From the NCBI GenBank assembly GCA_014729615.1, contig WJJQ01000039.1, positions 1 through 34,597 of the forward strand: DNA of 34,597 nt. The letters are read 5' to 3'. A model generated the notes under the pieces. The model saw nothing but the letters and a program-made list of their open reading frames with translations, was not told where the DNA came from and made no database searches. A program made the position numbers and the translations under genes. The DNA is from Candidatus Peregrinibacteria bacterium (GTDB lineage: Bacteria > Patescibacteriota > Gracilibacteria > UBA1369). This document shows, one piece after another, positions 31,645 through 34,597 of this stretch; the stretch's first letter is position 1; each line of letters opens with the position of its first letter.

Positions 31645-32691
31645 TTAACCGAGTATTTCTTCCAACCTTCCGGATTCAATCGCCGTCTTTATATCTCTGG
31701 CGATTCTTCTGCCCGTGCTCATAGGTTCATTATATTTCAACCAAGTATAAGGCGAGCCATGAACGTAGGGGTTGGTACCGGCAACTATTCTAGCGGAGAT
31801 TTCAAAAACATTAAACCTTAGTTCCGGATCAATGATTGCTTCAAGGCAAAAAGGTCCGTATAGTCCTTTTTCTAGTGTTGAGTTTGTTTTTTCACAATGC
31901 AACTTTTTTGATTCTTCAACGACTCTTTCACCCATTTTAAAAATATCGGCTAAAACAGACTCCCTTATCACCAATGGAATGTTTCCGGTAATTGTATAGC
32001 TGGTTCTGATACCGACATCTAATTGATCTTTGGAGGCAATACGTCCGATTGAATCAGCATTCGATTCATAACGTTTATCGAAACTCATGATTTCCAGCTC
32101 ACCCGTTAAAGGGGATTTAAAGAAATGCGTATACATGGGAACTCCAACAATATATTCCTGAATCACATAGCCTTTTTCATTGGGATATTCCTTAATTCTT
32201 TCATAAAATTCGGCCGGATTATTAGCGATAAAGTAGCCCATTCCACCTTTAGCACCGTGAAATTTTACAATCACCGCTCTATCAATATCATCAGGCGATT
32301 TAAAAATTTGTGGTAAACGCAAACCCGCCGCTTTAAGCCATTCCCTTTCTTTGGTTCTGTCAGACTCCCATTCCAGTATCCCCTTGGTCCCATAATGCAT
32401 AACCTTAATATCCATTACCTTTTCCCAGCCCAAATAGCTTACAAAGGATCCATGCGGGATCATAATCGCATTTCTTTTTACCAATTCATCTTCAATTTCA
32501 AAAAAATCACTGAATTTATCAACGAAAAGAAATTCATCCGCCACATTATAATTTTTATAAATACCCTCACGACCTTTTTCACAAATGCAAATCGTTTTAA
32601 AGCCTTCATCTTTCGCCCCTTTTAAAATCTGTAAAGCCGTGTGGCTTCCAAGTGTCGTAATTGCATAATCTTTTATATCTGTACCGAGCAT
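31645..32691 (-). CDS. purP: PurP: FAICAR synthetase (ATP-grasp), canonical copy
   Basis: Formate-dependent 5-formaminoimidazole-4-carboxamide ribonucleotide synthetase, replacing the transformylase half of PurH. It has 348 residues, similar to archaeal PurP. Motifs: ITTLGSHTALQILKGAKDEG, ICICEKGREGIYK, MIPHGSFVSYLG, YGTKGILEWESDRTKEREWL, AVIVKFHGAKGGMGYF (ATP-grasp lysine and glycine loop), MSFDKRYESNADSIGRI, TGNIPLVIRESVL and FEISARIVAGTNPY. It lies 13 bp upstream of the divergent paralogue, so the two are co-transcribed. Neither purH nor other purine genes except the purN-like gene are in the window. The ATG at 32691 lacks a Shine-Dalgarno. Confidence 0.85.
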   Translation of the reverse strand: MLGTDIKDYAITTLGSHTALQILKGAKDEGFKTICICEKGREGIYKNYNVADEFLFVDKFSDFFEIEDELVKRNAIMIPHGSFVSYLGWEKVMDIKVMHYGTKGILEWESDRTKEREWLKAAGLRLPQIFKSPDDIDRAVIVKFHGAKGGMGYFIANNPAEFYERIKEYPNEKGYVIQEYIVGVPMYTHFFKSPLTGELEIMSFDKRYESNADSIGRIASKDQLDVGIRTSYTITGNIPLVIRESVLADIFKMGERVVEESKKLHCEKTNSTLEKGLYGPFCLEAIIDPELRFNVFEISARIVAGTNPYVHGSPYTWLKYNEPMSTGRRIARDIKTAIESGRLEEILG

Positions 32692-32726
32692 AAACGATTT
32701 GTTGATATTTTTATAAATTAAAACAT

Positions 32727-32744
32727 GAACGAAAAATTTCGTCC
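32727..32744. terminator. Weak hairpin between uppP and purP
   Basis: GAACGAA (32727-32733) and TTCGTCC (32738-32744) pair with one G.U, in the 60-bp gap. T-rich DNA follows on either strand (TTTTT at 32749-32753 on plus, TTTTAATTT on minus). It may separate the uppP transcript from the purP operon; no strong promoter for purP is seen beside it. Confidence 0.3.
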
Positions 32745-32751
32745 ATACTTT

Positions 32752-33549
32752 TTAAATTACAATTAATAGCACCACACCTATCAGATATAAATAAATTGAG
32801 AAGTAAATCAAAGAATTGCTCTTTAAAAAGCGCATCAAAAAGGCAACTGAAATGTATCCCGCAAGAAATGAGCTCACAACTCCCGTTATGACAAGACTGG
32901 TATCAGGTAATAAAAAATCTCCACCCACGACTTTTATAACAGATAAAAGAGTGGCGGCTGTAATTGCTATAGCGCCAAGAAGAAAAGAAAATCTGGCAGC
33001 TTCATCGCGTTTCATTCCAAACATCACACCCGTGGCAATCGTGGAACCGGACCTGGAAACTCCCGGGATCAAGGCAACAGCCTGGGCCACGCCTATCCAC
33101 AACGCTTTTAACCAAGACATTTTACCGCTGTTTACTTTTTTTCCGATCTGTTCGGACAAAATAAAGAATGTGGCCAATACCAAGAGTACAATGGCCACTG
33201 TTTGTGCGCTTCTAAAGGTTGCAGATATCCATTCATTTAGTAAAAGGCCCGCGAATATTGCCGGAATTGTACCGACAACCAACATAAAAATGTATTTTTT
33301 GTCTTTTTGATCGGCTTTTTTAATAAACATTCTAAAAAAAGCAAGAATAAGTCGCTCAAAATCCTTCCGGAAATAAACAAAAATTGCCAATAAAGTGCCA
33401 AAATGTACGGCAATATCAAACACCTGCAGGCTTTCCACCGGTAATTCCATCAACTGTTCGGCGATTACCAAATGACCCGATGAAGAAATAGGAAGGAATT
33501 CAGTAATCCCTTGCAATACGCCTAAAAATAATGCTTCTAAAACAGACAT
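32752..33549 (-). CDS. uppP: Undecaprenyl-diphosphatase
   Basis: Integral membrane phosphatase (BacA/UppP) that recycles the C55 lipid carrier for wall synthesis. It has 265 residues with about eight helices. Both signature regions are intact: GVLQGITEFLPISSSGHLVI near the N-terminus with the catalytic Glu, and ALIPGVSRSGSTIATGVMFG with the catalytic Ser and Arg. This fits the murG, ftsW and glycosyltransferase genes elsewhere in the window. It stands alone between the purP operon and a small membrane protein gene, 19 bp downstream of the latter. Confidence 0.96.
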   Translation of the reverse strand: MSVLEALFLGVLQGITEFLPISSSGHLVIAEQLMELPVESLQVFDIAVHFGTLLAIFVYFRKDFERLILAFFRMFIKKADQKDKKYIFMLVVGTIPAIFAGLLLNEWISATFRSAQTVAIVLLVLATFFILSEQIGKKVNSGKMSWLKALWIGVAQAVALIPGVSRSGSTIATGVMFGMKRDEAARFSFLLGAIAITAATLLSVIKVVGGDFLLPDTSLVITGVVSSFLAGYISVAFLMRFLKSNSLIYFSIYLYLIGVVLLIVI

Positions 33550-33568
33550 GCACTAAAAATACACTATT

Positions 33569-34012
33569 TTATTCTTTTGGACTATTTAATTCTTCAATTT
33601 TGCCCGCCCCGTTTCCATTATCGGCGCTTGTTTGCTCATTGCAATCTTTTACAAGAACAGCGACACCCATGCCAACCAGCAAAGAAATTACGGCAATGTC
33701 ATATATGCGGGATTTTAGGTTATTTGGCTTATATTTCTGTGAAGGGAACAATTGAGCTAATTGCTCTCTTCTTCTATAAAAAACATCTTTATTATTGCCC
33801 CGATAAAGTTTTTGTATGTTTTTTGGCAACTCATTATACACGATTTCATCATCACGCGGATCCGTCATGATTATGAACCACTTATGCCAAAAATTTTCCG
33901 TTTCCGCTTCAAAATATTCGTTTTCCAAACGCTGTAAATGGGATTCGTCGCTACAACATTCATGTTGATTCCTTTCGGTATTGTCTCCTTCCGGATGGTT
34001 AATAATATTCAT
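33569..34012 (-). CDS. Small single-helix membrane protein, unknown function
   Basis: Not recognised. From the ATG at 34012 it has 147 residues: a polar N-terminus with ECCSDES, a central basic segment (RRREQLAQLFPSQKYK), one membrane helix near the C-terminus (IYDIAVISLLVGMGVAVLV) and a polar tail. The frame extends upstream to an ATG at 34096 that overlaps the HNH stop (ATGA), giving 175 residues. However, the added 28 codons lie in very AT-rich DNA with promoter-like TTGACT and TATAAT elements (20-bp spacing), so I favour the shorter form. The longer start would imply coupling to the HNH gene. Confidence 0.5.
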   Translation of the reverse strand: MNIINHPEGDNTERNQHECCSDESHLQRLENEYFEAETENFWHKWFIIMTDPRDDEIVYNELPKNIQKLYRGNNKDVFYRRREQLAQLFPSQKYKPNNLKSRIYDIAVISLLVGMGVAVLVKDCNEQTSADNGNGAGKIEELNSPKE

Positions 34013-34092
34013 TTCGAAAATTAAATTTATAATATTATAAAGCCACACAAAACAAAAAAAGTCAATATTTTGTTGATTAAGTCGCCTGTTTT

Positions 34093-34464
34093 TCATAGTC
34101 TCCTGTGCATCATCACCTTCTCATCGGTAAGATGTTCAATGTCGTGATGTGCTTTGCAAAGCGGTACCATAAATTTAGGGCTGTGGATTTTGCCTACCGC
34201 ACGCCTTAATGTATGGTGAATGTTTGTTGCTCTTTGTTGGCAGCCGGGCACCGCGCATTTTTAGCCGTATTTGTAGTTAATTGCGCGTTTGATTTTGACG
34301 GGAATATAGCTTGATTTGGCCGGTGCTTCAAGCTGGTTGTTTTGCTCTATTTGCTTGTCACGTTGATTAAGCATGTTACGTAACATTTCATTCACATCTA
34401 TTCCCTCTTCATGTAATTGTTGTAATTTTTGTTTAATGTCTTCGGCCATTTCAAATCGTTGCAC
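34093..34464 (-). pseudogene. HNH endonuclease interrupted by in-frame UAA
   Basis: Two halves are in the same frame. 34464-34264 encodes 67 residues with a helical N-terminus and YIPVKIKRAINYKYG, the usual lead-in to an HNH domain. After TAA (34263-34261) the frame continues without another stop for 55 residues: KCAVPGC, then IHHTLRR, KFMVPLCKAHHDIEH, and TGA at 34095-34093. CxxxxC, HH and LCxxHH are the metal-binding and catalytic pattern of HNH nucleases. The gap position corresponds to the residue before the first Cys, typically Gly-x-Lys-Cys, so a single base change in a sense codon (CAA, AAA or GAA to TAA) explains the break. Sequencing error or readthrough is possible. A Gln-rich helical N-terminus may mediate dimerisation. 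Confidence 0.65.
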
Positions 34465-34527
34465 GTGTTAAATATAGTCGGGTTGTTAATATTTTCTGAA
34501 TAGAAAATGAAACAATCCAGAAAGCAA

Positions 34528-34577
34528 GAAACCTTGTGTAAAATGAAGTTTGCAACAACATCATTTAACAAGGTTTC
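34528..34577. repeat. Inverted repeat near the window end
   Basis: GAAACCTTGT (34528-34537) and ACAAGGTTTC (34568-34577) are perfect inverted 10-mers. Complementarity continues inward (TAAAATGA/TCATTT with small bulges) to a loop of about 14 nt. It sits just before a possible start codon at 34579. It could be a regulatory hairpin or the end structure of an insertion sequence. Confidence 0.55.
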
Positions 34578-34578
34578 A

Positions 34579-34597
34579 ATGCATAAGAATGCTAGAC
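34579..34597 (+). CDS. Start of a possible IS481-like transposase (cut by window edge)
   Basis: Only six codons are visible: MHKNAR. IS481-family transposases commonly begin with M-x-x-HKNAR or a similar HxNAxLT sequence, and AAGG lies 5 bp upstream as a possible ribosome site. The inverted repeat just before it and the decayed HNH gene beside it fit a mobile-element boundary. The same frame is open from an ATG at 34507, so another start is possible. The evidence is thin. Confidence 0.3.

Noticed and set aside
31632..31679. Longer start for the PurP paralogue
   Set aside because: It would overlap the canonical purP gene by 35 bp, while the ATG at 31631 gives a normal family N-terminus.
34261..34263. 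Stop-codon reassignment explaining the HNH break
   Set aside because: UAA terminates many intact genes in the window, and UGA is a working stop at 18115-18117, so no recoding is supported.

Overview
The window is a compact, AT-rich bacterial chromosome segment with short gaps, 4-32 bp overlaps between neighbours and almost no recognisable Shine-Dalgarno sites. The gene set points to the Candidate Phyla Radiation (Patescibacteria): DUF3352 and DUF4012 cell-envelope proteins side by side, an SLH-anchored surface protein, two archaeal-type PurP ATP-grasp enzymes, a CofE-like ligase, and a minimal peptidoglycan set (ftsW, murG, uppP, lspA). UGA is used as a stop (for example at 18115-18117), so the code appears standard. 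The phylum assignment is inference; no rRNA is present.

Layout. 1-522: start of alaS (minus). 624-4697: envelope pair DUF3352 and DUF4012 (plus). 4678-10852: a minus-strand block read as leader peptide, divergent SAM-hydrolase-like (DUF62) gene, YqfO-like domain, mutS, mutL. 10901-12784: O-antigen-ligase/TPR membrane protein, ending at a shared bidirectional terminator with a 699-aa SLH surface protein (12834-14933, minus). 15073-17142: small unknown genes, lexA with a palindromic operator inside its promoter, and a LemA-like protein. 17178-21444: minus-strand wall operon ftsW-murG-glycosyltransferase-small membrane protein-PH-domain protein. 21523-25842: lspA, a membrane protein, aroE, an SPFH protein and an MscS channel. 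25841-26280: a probable structured non-coding RNA with its own promoter and terminator. 26326-27694: CofE-like and PurN-like genes. 27663-33549: unknown gene, GT2 glycosyltransferase, sugar nucleotidyltransferase/hexapeptide protein, two PurP paralogues, uppP. 33569-34597: small membrane protein, an HNH nuclease gene interrupted by an in-frame UAA, and what may be the edge of an insertion sequence.

The most interesting element is upstream of the DUF62-like gene (10675-10852, minus). A consensus promoter drives a very short ORF in which 8 of 12 consecutive residues are methionine. It is followed by a perfect 12-bp antiterminator pairing and an overlapping terminator hairpin with a seven-U tail. 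This has the architecture of a ribosome-mediated attenuator of the his/trp leader type, but sensing methionine. The downstream protein resembles enzymes that hydrolyse S-adenosylmethionine to adenosine plus methionine, so methionine shortage would switch on an enzyme that could release methionine. The sequence elements are seen directly; the regulatory and enzymatic logic is inferred, and the enzyme's active-site motifs are diverged.
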